This document shows positions 25,601-34,147 of a stretch of 64,000 bases of DNA, one piece after another (position 1 is the stretch's first letter; every line of letters starts with the position of its first letter). This DNA is from Paenibacillus tyrphae (lineage in GTDB: Bacteria; Bacillota; Bacilli; Paenibacillales; NBRC-103111). The position numbers were made by a program, and so were the translations under genes. The stretch is taken from positions 30,866-94,865 of the forward strand of contig NZ_JAMZAW010000031.1 in the NCBI RefSeq assembly GCF_024158745.1, read 5' to 3'. The notes below the pieces were generated by a model. That model saw only the letters and a list, made by a program, of their open reading frames with translations, did no database searches and had not been told where the DNA came from.

Positions 25601-25685
25601 TGCGGTCGAGAGGACTCGAACCTCCACGGCTGTTACACCACTAGAACCTGAATCTAGCGCGTCTGCCAATTCCGCCACGACCGCA
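25601..25685 (-). tRNA. tRNA-Leu (anticodon CAG), copy 1
   Basis: An 85-base class II tRNA. The acceptor arm TGCGGTC/GACCGCA pairs fully; the D arm has GGCAGACGCG, and the anticodon stem CTAGA/TCTAG encloses TTCAGGT with anticodon CAG, which reads CUG. The T arm GGTTCGAGTCC is standard and CCA is not encoded. It is identical to the genes at 49789 and 52377 and is transcribed alone. Confidence 0.97.
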
Positions 25686-25737
25686 TATTTCGCCGCGATT
25701 CGATTGATTTCGAACCGACAAATGGAATTATATAACG
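25601..25737. repeat. Direct repeat, left copy (tRNA-Leu plus 5' flank)
   Basis: The tRNA and the next 52 bases (up to TATAACG) recur at 49789-49925 with two differences, giving a 137-bp direct repeat 24.2 kb apart. The third tRNA copy shares only the tRNA and a few flanking bases. Confidence 0.9.
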
Positions 25738-25756
25738 ATCGCTCCCCCTATGTCAA
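25727..25756 (-). promoter_or_regulatory. Promoter of tRNA-Leu copy 1
   Basis: TTGACA (25756-25751), 18 bases, TATAAT (25732-25727) on the minus strand. Confidence 0.8.
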
Positions 25757-25884
25757 GCATGAAATCTACTATAACATGATTCATCGGTTGTCCCATTTCT
25801 AATCCGTTAGAGTTGAATGAAAATGTATTGTTAAATGCTCTTTTAGGCATTCGGTGTACCATTTTAACCGGCGTATCCTCTCTC

Positions 25885-26268
25885 CTAATTTTTCTTCGGC
25901 TTATTATCCAAAATAGATCGTAGTTCCTTAATATCGTCATCGGACAAAGATTGCTCCTCGATGAAGTGAACCAGCATAGACTTCAGGGCTCCTCCATAAA
26001 TTCGCTTAATAAATGACTGTGTTTCGGCTTGCCGACATTCATCCTGCGAGTAAAGCGGAAAGAATGTATAGAGTTTCTGATTTTGATTTACACCTACTAC
26101 CTTTTTTTGGACTAGACGATCTAACAGAGTGCGCACCGTCTTCGGCTTCCAATCCGTTTTCTCCTGTAGAGAAAGAATAATTTCGTTAGCCGTTTGCGGA
26201 GCCTTTTCCCATAGCATGTTCATGACTTCCCATTCTGCTTCTGAAATATTGGGGACTTTATTAGACAC
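25885..26268 (-). CDS. blaI: BlaI/MecI-family repressor
   Basis: A 127-residue winged-helix repressor. Residues about 8-75 are the DNA-binding domain (ISEAEWEVMNMLWEKAP, then WKPKTVRTLLDRLVQKKVV), with a dimerisation tail of about 50 residues. In the staphylococcal proteins BlaR1/MecR1 signalling leads to cutting at Asn-Phe within SLVLNF; here the aligned stretch reads SMLVHF, with His in place of Asn. It follows blaR1 by two bases and should repress bla and blaR1-blaI through TACA-N2-TGTA dyads upstream. Confidence 0.92.
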   Translation of the reverse strand: MSNKVPNISEAEWEVMNMLWEKAPQTANEIILSLQEKTDWKPKTVRTLLDRLVQKKVVGVNQNQKLYTFFPLYSQDECRQAETQSFIKRIYGGALKSMLVHFIEEQSLSDDDIKELRSILDNKPKKN

Positions 26269-26270
26269 TC

Positions 26271-28067
26271 TTATCCTCCTTCATATATGCCTTTATCCTT
26301 CAAAATAGATAACGTTATTTCTGCTGCCTTGCTTCCGTTGGCGTTCTCTTCATTTTGTATATTTGTTGCAAAGAAATAAACGTCGTCCTTTGTCTCTACA
26401 TATCCAATGAACCAACCATTTATCATTTTTTTATTTACAGTACCTGTAGCTGTTTTTCCGGATAGTAGCGCACCATCTTTTTCTTCCAATCTAATCGAAT
26501 CTTTGACGGTCTGTATATTGTTCTCTTTAAATCCAAATTGGTTTGTATAAAAAGCTTTTAATAATTGTACCTGCTCTACGGGAGATATCTCTAATGAGGA
26601 TTCTAACCAATATTGTCCGATTCCTCCAGAAAGATTACGATTACCATAGCCTATTTGGTTCAGATAAGCTTGTATTTTATCCTGTTGGATTATTTTATCC
26701 AAATCCTGGAAATACCAATTTACTGAATTTTGCATTGCTTTAAATAAGGTTTGATCCTTATTCCATGAATCAAAAGGATAATGTATGCCATTCCATGGCA
26801 TGGAGGAATTTTCTCTCGTTATGACATTGGAATCCAATCCAAACAACGCAAGATAAATTTTGTAAGTTGAATCCGGAGAAACTCTTAATTTGCTTTGATT
26901 TTCGTTATAGATACGATATTGATCTGCTTTCAAAGCATATAACACAAAGCTCCCTTTATATCCTGAAAAATAATCACTTAAATCCTCGTGCATAGTTCGA
27001 TCGCTGGTAAAATCGTATCGGTTATGATCATTCGCCATCACAGAAACGAGTGGAGCCTGACTTGCAACAAGTATTCCCACAAGCATAAAGATAGCGATAC
27101 TCTTCAGCTTCAATAGCTTTGAATCGGCCGTAAACGAAGCAATCCTTTCTATACGTTTCTTTATTTGCTGTTTGGGACCATTGAACTGATTAGTCAAAGC
27201 AAAATTTTTGAAATATGATGCTCTGTCCACAACTTTAATGATGGTATTTCCATATTCGGCAAAGCAGCGTTCATCTAATGAATGTAAAACAGCCATGTCA
27301 CAAGCTATTTCACGATCTGATCTCATTTCCCTAAAAGCAAGCCAAACAAGTGGATTGAACCAGTATACGACTTGATAAATAACGATGAGGTAATTCGTCA
27401 CAATATCTTTATATTTAATGTGATTGAGTTCATGCAAAATAATATATCTGATATCCTTCAAAGACAACCATTCGTCAAAATGAGTCGGAAATACAACATA
27501 GGTTTTCAGAAGGCCAAACGTCATCGGTGAACTGACAAGCGGAGATTCCCCTACAATTAAATGTCTCGATATCTTTAAATCCTGCATGCACTGTTCAAAT
27601 AACACGAGAACTTCTTTGTTTTTCAGGTTAGACGTAGTGCGTTTAATATTTTTTACCTTTAGCCAGGCATGCATGGTCAAACCGGCCATTACGAGTATCC
27701 CTGCGATCCAGGTCAAAGCTAAAATGATATTCAGGTATGCTGGACTAGCACGGTTTATAGATATCGAAAAGTCCTGCAGCCAATTCACATTTCCAAATTC
27801 CTGATCTCCGGTGGTCATAGTGGGAGGACTTATTCCATCGCTTTGGTTAACACCGAATAAATAGAAATTGTTTCCAAAACTAAATAAATGACTTGATATA
27901 AAAGGAAGCAGCAATGCAATAAACAATAGAAACCATAGATTATAGTGCCATTTCGCTGAAAGTTGCTTTTGGAACAATTTTTTAATCAGCATAATAGCGG
28001 CAATGGTAAAAGACGACACAATGAAGCTAATAACGAAATGAGTAAAGAACATGCTTTTCGTCTCCAT
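26271..28067 (-). CDS. blaR1: BlaR1-type beta-lactam sensor/signal transducer
   Basis: A 598-residue membrane protein. Four or five membrane helices surround a gluzincin metalloprotease site HELNH at 212-216, with a downstream ERxxD-like REIACD near 252-257. The extracellular penicillin-binding domain starts near 350 and has the acylated serine in STYK (400-403) and KTATG at about 549, where related sensors have KTGTG. Acylation by a beta-lactam activates the protease and leads to BlaI loss. Order blaR1-blaI resembles mecR1-mecI. Codon use is distinctly AT-richer than in the core genes. Confidence 0.93.
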   Translation of the reverse strand: METKSMFFTHFVISFIVSSFTIAAIMLIKKLFQKQLSAKWHYNLWFLLFIALLLPFISSHLFSFGNNFYLFGVNQSDGISPPTMTTGDQEFGNVNWLQDFSISINRASPAYLNIILALTWIAGILVMAGLTMHAWLKVKNIKRTTSNLKNKEVLVLFEQCMQDLKISRHLIVGESPLVSSPMTFGLLKTYVVFPTHFDEWLSLKDIRYIILHELNHIKYKDIVTNYLIVIYQVVYWFNPLVWLAFREMRSDREIACDMAVLHSLDERCFAEYGNTIIKVVDRASYFKNFALTNQFNGPKQQIKKRIERIASFTADSKLLKLKSIAIFMLVGILVASQAPLVSVMANDHNRYDFTSDRTMHEDLSDYFSGYKGSFVLYALKADQYRIYNENQSKLRVSPDSTYKIYLALFGLDSNVITRENSSMPWNGIHYPFDSWNKDQTLFKAMQNSVNWYFQDLDKIIQQDKIQAYLNQIGYGNRNLSGGIGQYWLESSLEISPVEQVQLLKAFYTNQFGFKENNIQTVKDSIRLEEKDGALLSGKTATGTVNKKMINGWFIGYVETKDDVYFFATNIQNEENANGSKAAEITLSILKDKGIYEGG

Positions 28068-28104
28068 CTCTCAACCTTTCGGTTGAAATCATTAAAGCAG
28101 CAAA

Positions 28105-28146
28105 ACTTGTAGCCTGAATTTTAGCAGTTGACTGTCATTTTATCAA
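28105..28146 (-). promoter_or_regulatory. Promoter and half operator of blaR1-blaI
   Basis: TTGATA (28146-28141), 17 bases, TAAAAT (28123-28118) on the minus strand. The octamer ACTTGTAG at 28105-28112, identical to half of the bla operator, lies at the transcription start, so BlaI may bind here more weakly. Confidence 0.65.
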
Positions 28147-28227
28147 CTACCATCCTTGATCTTTCATTCCAATTTTGACTGCTTCTTTATAATGAAAAAT
28201 GACAGCACATCAAACTGATTTGGAATA

Positions 28228-28261
28228 GGCTGGCTCGTACATAAGCCAACTTATTCCATGC
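28228..28261 (-). terminator. Probable terminator of bla
   Basis: AATAGGCTGGCT and AGCCAACTTATT form an imperfect stem between the bla stop and the blaR1 promoter. The T tail is poor. Confidence 0.45.
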
Positions 28262-28299
28262 CTTGAGAGAGTTTAGACGCTATGGTTGATCATTGCAGT

Positions 28300-29220
28300 T
28301 TACTTCAAGGCGTCCATTGCTATTTTCGCAGCCTGCGCGATAAGGTCATCATTATAAGCGGAATCCTGCTTATCGCGACTGGACAGAATTGCGATAATGA
28401 TGGGGTCTCTGTTCGGCGGCCAAACAATAGCAATGTCGTTACGCGTTCCATAACTGGCGGCACCGGTTTTATCTCCAACCTGCCAGCCTTCGGGTACGCC
28501 CGCACGGATCAGTTTAGCCCCAGTCGTGTTCCCCCGCAGCCAATCTGTAAGGAGCTTACGTTTGTCAGCAGGAAGCACGTCGCCGACCGTGAAAGCCTGA
28601 AGGGTTGTGGCAAGCGCTTTAGGTGTACTTGTATCTCGTGTGTCTCCCGGGATGGCTTGGTTCAAATCTGTTTCAAAACGTGCAGACGTAGTAACGTTAT
28701 CGCCGATCTTTTTCAGAGCTGTTTCAAAACCCTTAGGGCCACCCAATTCTTTTAGTAAGAGATTCCCCGCGGTGTTGTCGCTATAACGGATAGCAGCGTC
28801 GCAGATATCCCTAAGGGTCATCCCTGTTTCCACGTGTTTTTCTGTTATGGGTGAATAAGTGACCAAGTCTTCCTTGGTGTAGGTGATTACTTTATCGAGA
28901 TTAGAGCTTTGCTGAAGCACTGCGCCTGCCGCCAAAGCCTTATAGGTGGATGCAAAAGCGAACCGTTCCTCAGGTCTGTAAGCAATCGTCCGACTCGTAC
29001 CGGTATCAATTGCATACACACCAAGTCTAGCGCCAAATTTGTTCTCGAGTTGAATAAACTCGTCAGACTCGGATGTAACTACTGTCTGAGTCTTCTCTGT
29101 CGACTGGGTAACAGGGGGATTGACAGCCTTCGCACAACCAATGAGCAAGATGGGTACAAACAATAGAGGTAAAGCAATTTTATTGCAAATTTTTACTATA
29201 GAATGTTTAGATTTACTCAA
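28300..29220 (-). CDS. bla: Class A beta-lactamase, lipoprotein form
   Basis: A 306-residue serine beta-lactamase. The signal peptide ends in LLIGC with the lipid-modified Cys at 29, so the enzyme would be membrane-tethered. All class A motifs are present: STYK (91-94), SDN (147-149), the omega-loop Glu183 in RFETDLNQ, and KTG (251-253). It hydrolyses penicillins and perhaps cephalosporins; the spectrum cannot be read from sequence. Its promoter carries two BlaI dyads, so induction through BlaR1 is expected. The closest relatives by motif are Bacillus BlaP-like enzymes. Confidence 0.96.
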   Translation of the reverse strand: MSKSKHSIVKICNKIALPLLFVPILLIGCAKAVNPPVTQSTEKTQTVVTSESDEFIQLENKFGARLGVYAIDTGTSRTIAYRPEERFAFASTYKALAAGAVLQQSSNLDKVITYTKEDLVTYSPITEKHVETGMTLRDICDAAIRYSDNTAGNLLLKELGGPKGFETALKKIGDNVTTSARFETDLNQAIPGDTRDTSTPKALATTLQAFTVGDVLPADKRKLLTDWLRGNTTGAKLIRAGVPEGWQVGDKTGAASYGTRNDIAIVWPPNRDPIIIAILSSRDKQDSAYNDDLIAQAAKIAMDALK

Positions 29221-29314
29221 GATATTTAACCTCTTTTCAAAAAATATTATGTAAGCTGAAAACGAAAAAACTGTTTTTTTCTATTCTATACTCTGTTACT
29301 CCTCTCTAATTTTG

Positions 29315-29360
29315 ATTACATTCGTAATATGATACTACACTTGTAGTCTATCGATGTCAA
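29315..29360 (-). promoter_or_regulatory. bla promoter with two BlaI operators
   Basis: TTGACA (29360-29355), 17 bases, TAGTAT (29337-29332) on the minus strand. The dyad ACTACACTTGTAGT (29334-29347) overlaps the -10 box and spacer; a second dyad ATTACATTCGTAAT (29315-29328) covers the transcription start. Both fit the BlaI/MecI core TACA-N2-TGTA, the second imperfectly. Confidence 0.88.
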
Positions 29361-29380
29361 ATTAAGCACCAGCTTAAAAT

Positions 29381-29423
29381 AAAAAGGTTCCTGCTCTGCC
29401 AGAGAAAGCAGATCAGAAACCTG
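29381..29423 (-). terminator. Terminator of the carbohydrate cluster
   Basis: AGGTTCCTGCTCT and AGAGAAAGCAG...AGAAACCT form a long stem, followed on the minus strand by TTTTTATTTT. It lies after the last cluster gene. Confidence 0.85.
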
Positions 29424-29487
29424 TCGTTTGTTTTAATGGGCAAAGGTATACACCTTCGCCCATGATTTTATTTTTCAGCCCGCAACT

Positions 29488-30810
29488 TTAATTAACAGCC
29501 TGCGACTTCCAATAGCTCTCCATCTCTTTAATGAACCCTTTACGATCAATCTTGTTAATTAAATATTTCTGCATGGAGGCGCCCAGCTTAGCGTAATGAT
29601 CCCCGGGAAGGAATTTGAACATTCCGAGATTAATAACCTTGCCTTCTTTAACATAATTACTTATTGAAGGAGAAATGGCATTCGTCCCCTTTACTTTTAA
29701 ATCTTTATAAGGCATGATTAATCCCATTTTGGAAATAATGGAGTTTTGTCCCTGTTCACTTGTGACCATCCACTCAAAAAATTGTTTGGCTGCTTCCTGC
29801 TGCTCCGGTGTTGCTCTTGTTTTATCGATGGTGTACAGAAACGGTTCCAAAACCGGAATCTCCTGGTTCCCGTAGTCATCCGGGTTGTTGCTGATTGGAA
29901 CCGGCATGATTCCAAATTGTTTGTCCCGGCCTTCGACAGGGTCCATTACGGACCAAGCCCAATCTCCCATAAAGTAGAATGCCGCGTTACCTTTGGCAAA
30001 ATCTATCGTATCTTTATTGAAGTCGGCGACAATCGGATCGTTCTTTCGAAGATTATACTTTTTAAGCAAGTCGAAGGTATCCAGCAAACCATTGAATTGG
30101 GGATTGCCGGATAAATCCACGCTTCCCTTTTTCAAGCCCTCCAAAAAATTACGATTATCTTCAACCTTTTTGGATTGCAGGCCGTAGGCTAACGATAAAT
30201 AATGGGAGCCTAAAGACCAGTCCGATCCATGAATCAATACCGGCGCCTTGCCGGCGGCTTCCACTTTTTTGAACAAAGCTTCCAAATCATTGCGGGTTTT
30301 CACCGATGCGGGATCAAAAGTTCCTCCGATCGCTTCCTCAACTACCCGTTTGTTGTACAATAAACCGTAACCCTGCGTAGTCCACGGCACACCGACAAAT
30401 TTGCCCTCAAATAAGTTCCTTTCAATCGTGCCTGGCAGCGTCAACTTTTCGTATTTTGCTTTCTCCGACTCCAAATCCAGCAATGTGTCTTTGAACTTTA
30501 ATACCGTTTGCTGTTCCAGCATGGCGGCCGTAGGCGGATTGCTGGAAGCCTGAAGCGCTTCGTATTTTTGTATATAATCGGTTCCTGCTTGCGCATTCAA
30601 TAATTCAATTTTCACTTCCGGGCGCTCTTGCTGATACGCCTTCACCAAATCGGAAAAAGCGTTGTTCTGATCCACCGTATAAAAAGTAATCTTGACGCCC
30701 TTCTCCGATTGAGCCGCTCCCGGCGATGCATCCTTATTGGAACAAGCGACCACCGTAGATAACAGCAAAGCCGTACAAACTCCGAGCTTGATACCCGCTT
30801 TGATTTTCAA
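29488..30810 (-). CDS. Sugar ABC transporter solute-binding lipoprotein (paralogue 1)
   Basis: A 440-residue family 1 solute-binding protein with lipobox VVAC (Cys about 23). Motifs include VPWTTQGYGLLYNKR, GNAAFYFMGDWAWSV and the late FEWMVTSEQGQ. It is closely similar along the last three quarters to the binding protein at 40079, indicating recent duplication; the first 120 residues, one lobe of the ligand cleft, differ more. It is the last gene of the minus-strand cluster and starts at TTG 30810 after AAGGGGGAAAAG. It would feed the permeases at 38.3-40 kb. Confidence 0.92.
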   Translation of the reverse strand: MKIKAGIKLGVCTALLLSTVVACSNKDASPGAAQSEKGVKITFYTVDQNNAFSDLVKAYQQERPEVKIELLNAQAGTDYIQKYEALQASSNPPTAAMLEQQTVLKFKDTLLDLESEKAKYEKLTLPGTIERNLFEGKFVGVPWTTQGYGLLYNKRVVEEAIGGTFDPASVKTRNDLEALFKKVEAAGKAPVLIHGSDWSLGSHYLSLAYGLQSKKVEDNRNFLEGLKKGSVDLSGNPQFNGLLDTFDLLKKYNLRKNDPIVADFNKDTIDFAKGNAAFYFMGDWAWSVMDPVEGRDKQFGIMPVPISNNPDDYGNQEIPVLEPFLYTIDKTRATPEQQEAAKQFFEWMVTSEQGQNSIISKMGLIMPYKDLKVKGTNAISPSISNYVKEGKVINLGMFKFLPGDHYAKLGASMQKYLINKIDRKGFIKEMESYWKSQAVN

Positions 30811-30828
30811 TATCTTTTCCCCCTTATC

Positions 30829-31632
30829 TTATAAATAAGTAAACGGCTCTCTCGCATCAATAAAGACGACCGGAATCCCATGGACCAAAGGCTGCAGCCA
30901 TTCCGCCATAAATTTCATGCCCCATTCTTCGCTGCGTTCATGCCCTACAACGATCATGGCTTTGTTAAGTCCAAGCATTTGGGCGTCGTTGATATAGGCG
31001 CAGAGCGTCCACTCCATTATTTCGCCGCAAATCATGACATCCAAATTCATATTTCGCATCAATTCCATCGGCATTTGTTCTCTTCCCAGGCCCAAGCTGC
31101 CCCCGCCCACTAAAATTCCGACTCTTGAACATTTCATTTCGGGTTTGCCGATGATTTGTATCACATCCATGGACAACTTGCGCTTAAAAAAGCTCGCCAG
31201 CTCCGCCAAACTGACCTCCTCAATTTGGTAGGTGTGAGGATTTCCGTCAAGCATATTGTTTTCCCAGCCAATTTCTTTTAGGAGGCCGTCATAGATTTTG
31301 TCTGTTTTCCCCATGTGCATGTAATCGTGAAACCGCCAGATCACGATCTCATTCTCATCTATCAATTTTTTCTTAGCCGCATATACAGGGTCGTCCTGAA
31401 GCCAGTCCGTTTCATCGTTTCCCGTATAGTAGGTAGGCTCATGAGTAATAATCATATTGGCCCCGCAAGCGATTGCCTGCTTGATAACGTCAACCGTTGC
31501 CATAAATGTCGTTACAATTCCGGTGACCTCCGTGTCGGGACTGCCGCTCATGATCCTGTCTCCGGTTTCGGGCAATCTAAAATCGCCGCACGAATCTTTC
31601 AAAATGGCATCAATCACTTGTTGAACCTTCAT
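30829..31632 (-). CDS. Nif3-like dinuclear-metal protein
   Basis: Read from ATG 31632 (after AAGGG) it has 267 residues. The metal ligands of the NIF3/DUF34 family are recognisable: THEPTYY near 66, FHDYMH near 102, and VVGHERSEEWG near 228. The family is universal but poorly understood; members occur as hydrolase-like or metal-trafficking proteins. Most Bacillales carry a different housekeeping copy (YqfO) near the sigma factor gene rpoD, so this one, inside a sugar operon between an esterase and a binding protein, is probably a specialised hydrolase. That role is inference. Confidence 0.8.
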   Translation of the reverse strand: MKVQQVIDAILKDSCGDFRLPETGDRIMSGSPDTEVTGIVTTFMATVDVIKQAIACGANMIITHEPTYYTGNDETDWLQDDPVYAAKKKLIDENEIVIWRFHDYMHMGKTDKIYDGLLKEIGWENNMLDGNPHTYQIEEVSLAELASFFKRKLSMDVIQIIGKPEMKCSRVGILVGGGSLGLGREQMPMELMRNMNLDVMICGEIMEWTLCAYINDAQMLGLNKAMIVVGHERSEEWGMKFMAEWLQPLVHGIPVVFIDAREPFTYL

Positions 31633-31693
31633 TTCCAATCCCTTCTTTCGTTAAGATTACGCCCCAAATAGCGCTGCCGCTCTCCCTAAGGAA

Positions 31694-32626
31694 TCAACGC
31701 TTAAAAGCTCTCGCCAAAGCATCCAAGTATCCGTTTCTGGCGCGTTGACTGATCTCCGCATCCGGAACAACGTGTTCGAAGCCGTGATAGCATCCGGGAT
31801 AAAGCTGAAATTCGACATCAACTCCTGCCTGTGCAAGACGCGCAACATAGTCGATCGTCTCGTCGCGGAACGGATCAAGCTGCCCTACGCAAGTATAGAC
31901 CGGAGGCAGGCCGGCCAAGCTCTTCGCGCGGCTTGGCGCCGCATAAGGGGAAATGTCTCCATGGGCATGCTCGCCAAGATACATCTTCCAGGCCGCAAGG
32001 TTATTGGCCCTGTTCCAAACCGCTTGATGCGTAATTTCGTGGCTTGAGGGCGTAACGTTACGATCGTCGATCATCGGGTACAACGGCATTTGAAAACAAA
32101 TGGCCGGTCCGCCTTTATCCCGAGCCATCAGCGCCAATGCCGCCGTCAATCCCCCTCCCGCACTTGCCCCGCCAATCGCAATCCGCGACAAATCGATATT
32201 CATTTCCTCCGCGCGGTTGGTTATCCATTCCAATGCGGCGTAGCAGTCTTCAATGGCCGCCGGAAACGGATGTTCGGGGGCAAGGCGATAGTCGGGCGAA
32301 ATAACGATGCAATTGGCCGCTTTTACAAAGCATTCGCAGAGTACGTCATCGGAACTCGGGTGACCCAACACATATCCCCCGCCATGGATCCAAAGAAAAG
32401 CAGGCAGCTTTTGATCCTCTCTCCGGACCGGTTCATAAATCTTGACCAGCATTTCCTTTGAATCTCCGCCGGATATATAACGTTCCGTAATTTGAACGGA
32501 TTTCGAGCTATTCGCGGGAGGCAAAGGGCGCTGCCTCTCCATAGCCAGATCATCGGGCAAATAAAGAGGCGTTAAAAGCTCTACCCCTTGCTTTAATTCC
32601 GGAGCCACTCTGCTTATGAAGTCCAA
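31694..32626 (-). CDS. Alpha/beta hydrolase, HSL-type esterase
   Basis: About 310 residues from TTG 32626, chosen because GGAGG lies eight bases upstream. The oxyanion motif HGGGYVLGHP is near residue 82, the nucleophile elbow GGASAGGG near 150, an acidic residue in LDPFRDE near 250 and the histidine in CYHGFEH near 285. These are the hormone-sensitive-lipase family features, which hydrolyse short acyl esters. There is no signal peptide, so it acts in the cytoplasm, after import. Next to a sugar phosphorylase it may remove acyl groups from an imported glycoside. Confidence 0.88.
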   Translation of the reverse strand: MDFISRVAPELKQGVELLTPLYLPDDLAMERQRPLPPANSSKSVQITERYISGGDSKEMLVKIYEPVRREDQKLPAFLWIHGGGYVLGHPSSDDVLCECFVKAANCIVISPDYRLAPEHPFPAAIEDCYAALEWITNRAEEMNIDLSRIAIGGASAGGGLTAALALMARDKGGPAICFQMPLYPMIDDRNVTPSSHEITHQAVWNRANNLAAWKMYLGEHAHGDISPYAAPSRAKSLAGLPPVYTCVGQLDPFRDETIDYVARLAQAGVDVEFQLYPGCYHGFEHVVPDAEISQRARNGYLDALARAFKR

Positions 32627-32667
32627 TATCCATACCTCCAATTATGATGAAATTTCCCCAAGCTTAA

Positions 32668-34137
32668 TCAGACTGCAAAATGATCGGCGAATCCTTCTTC
32701 ATCGACATAGGAAATCTCGGCAAGGCCTGCTCTTAAGTCGACTAGCAACATACAACTCTTATCGTCCTTTGTCCACTTGAGACGAAGCTCATCCGCCGGC
32801 GAATCAAGAACCTCAAATTCTCCTTGGAAAGCTTCATATTCGTTCCTGAAACGGATCAGCCTCAAAAGCCGCTGCACCGCTTCCTTCTCCAGAGACCGCT
32901 CGATCTCTTCCAGAGAGAAGTTGTGGCGGTTGATTTCCCGGCCTTCTCCGGTATTCTTTACACGTTCATAATCGTTCTCGCCGGCCAACAGCCCCACATA
33001 GTACACCTGCGGAATGCCGGGCGTAAAGAACTGAATGGCGCGTGCCGTCAAATAAGCGTCGTCATCGCTGTTCAATGCGGAATAATAGGTACACCGGATT
33101 TGATGGACATCAAATCCATCCGCCGCTTTATGTTCATCCGACAAGATCAGACTGAGGTTGGCTCCCCGAGCCACGCATACATCCACAATTTTTCTCGCTT
33201 CTCTCGTATCGATCAAATCATCCAAATCCGGCTTTACCGGAATACCGTCATGGCAATCCAGCATCGTAAACTGGTTCTTCGGCCGGGTCTTTAAATAATG
33301 AACCAAATCCCCGCTGTTTTGGTTGATCAAGGCTTCAAGAATCCGGTACGGCAGGATAAAATCGTAAATCCAGCAGCCATGCTCGGCAAGCTTGTATTGT
33401 GTGGTATAGTGCGCATGAACCTCCGGCAGCAGCTCAATTTCAAGCGATGCGGCAAGCTTCATCACCCAGTCCAGAAATTCATATATTTCCGGCTCCACGA
33501 AAAAGCAGCTGGTGCCGAGCTTTTTGATCACATAACCGACAGCATCGAGCCTGACAATTTTTACATTGTTCTTCTTAAAGTTTAGAAAGAAGTCCGTCAA
33601 AAGCTGCTTGACTTTTTCCGATTTTATATCGAGATCAATCTGCTCAGATGGGTCCGTTTTGCCAAATGTGGTCCATACCTTTTCCTCTTCACCGGTCTCC
33701 GCAATAGTGAAGGTCGAATAAGGCAGCTGCCGGCGCAGAAACATTTTATCGATGTCTTGCTGCACAGGTTGGCCATCCGGCCAAATTTTATCTAATGTGA
33801 TAAATAAGTCCGCGTACTCGGACTCCCTCCCCTTTTCAAGGAAGTCTTGAAAGTATGACGATTGCCGGGAAATATGGTTAACCATCAAATCAACCAAAAC
33901 ATCGAACTGCTCGCCGATGGCCTTCATATCTTCCCATGTGCCAAAAATCGGATCAATTTCCAGATAAGTTCGCGGCGCAAACCCTCTGTCTCCGGTGGAG
34001 GGGAAAGGCGGCAAAATGTGAATACCACCTTTGAAAACGTCTGAAAAATACGTATTCAGCACGCGATGGAGCGTTTTTAAATCTCCGCCAAGGGAGTCGG
34101 GATACGTAATCAGCTGCACTTGATTTTTGACGGACAT
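32668..34137 (-). CDS. GH13_18 phosphorylase (sucrose phosphorylase family)
   Basis: A 489-residue enzyme of the sucrose phosphorylase clan. The nucleophile is D198 in VRLDAVGY, the acid/base E239 in LLPEVHAHY, and the transition-state Asp is D297 in LDCHDGIP. ILPPFPSTGDRGFAP near the N-terminus is diagnostic. The family splits an alpha-glucoside with phosphate to glucose 1-phosphate plus acceptor. At the acceptor site the loop reads DVHQ (343-346); sucrose-specific enzymes have Tyr there, while some sucrose-6F-phosphate enzymes have His, so the acceptor is unsettled. A kinase gene follows in the operon logic. Confidence 0.9.
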   Translation of the reverse strand: MSVKNQVQLITYPDSLGGDLKTLHRVLNTYFSDVFKGGIHILPPFPSTGDRGFAPRTYLEIDPIFGTWEDMKAIGEQFDVLVDLMVNHISRQSSYFQDFLEKGRESEYADLFITLDKIWPDGQPVQQDIDKMFLRRQLPYSTFTIAETGEEEKVWTTFGKTDPSEQIDLDIKSEKVKQLLTDFFLNFKKNNVKIVRLDAVGYVIKKLGTSCFFVEPEIYEFLDWVMKLAASLEIELLPEVHAHYTTQYKLAEHGCWIYDFILPYRILEALINQNSGDLVHYLKTRPKNQFTMLDCHDGIPVKPDLDDLIDTREARKIVDVCVARGANLSLILSDEHKAADGFDVHQIRCTYYSALNSDDDAYLTARAIQFFTPGIPQVYYVGLLAGENDYERVKNTGEGREINRHNFSLEEIERSLEKEAVQRLLRLIRFRNEYEAFQGEFEVLDSPADELRLKWTKDDKSCMLLVDLRAGLAEISYVDEEGFADHFAV

Positions 34138-34147
34138 ATGGAACCTC

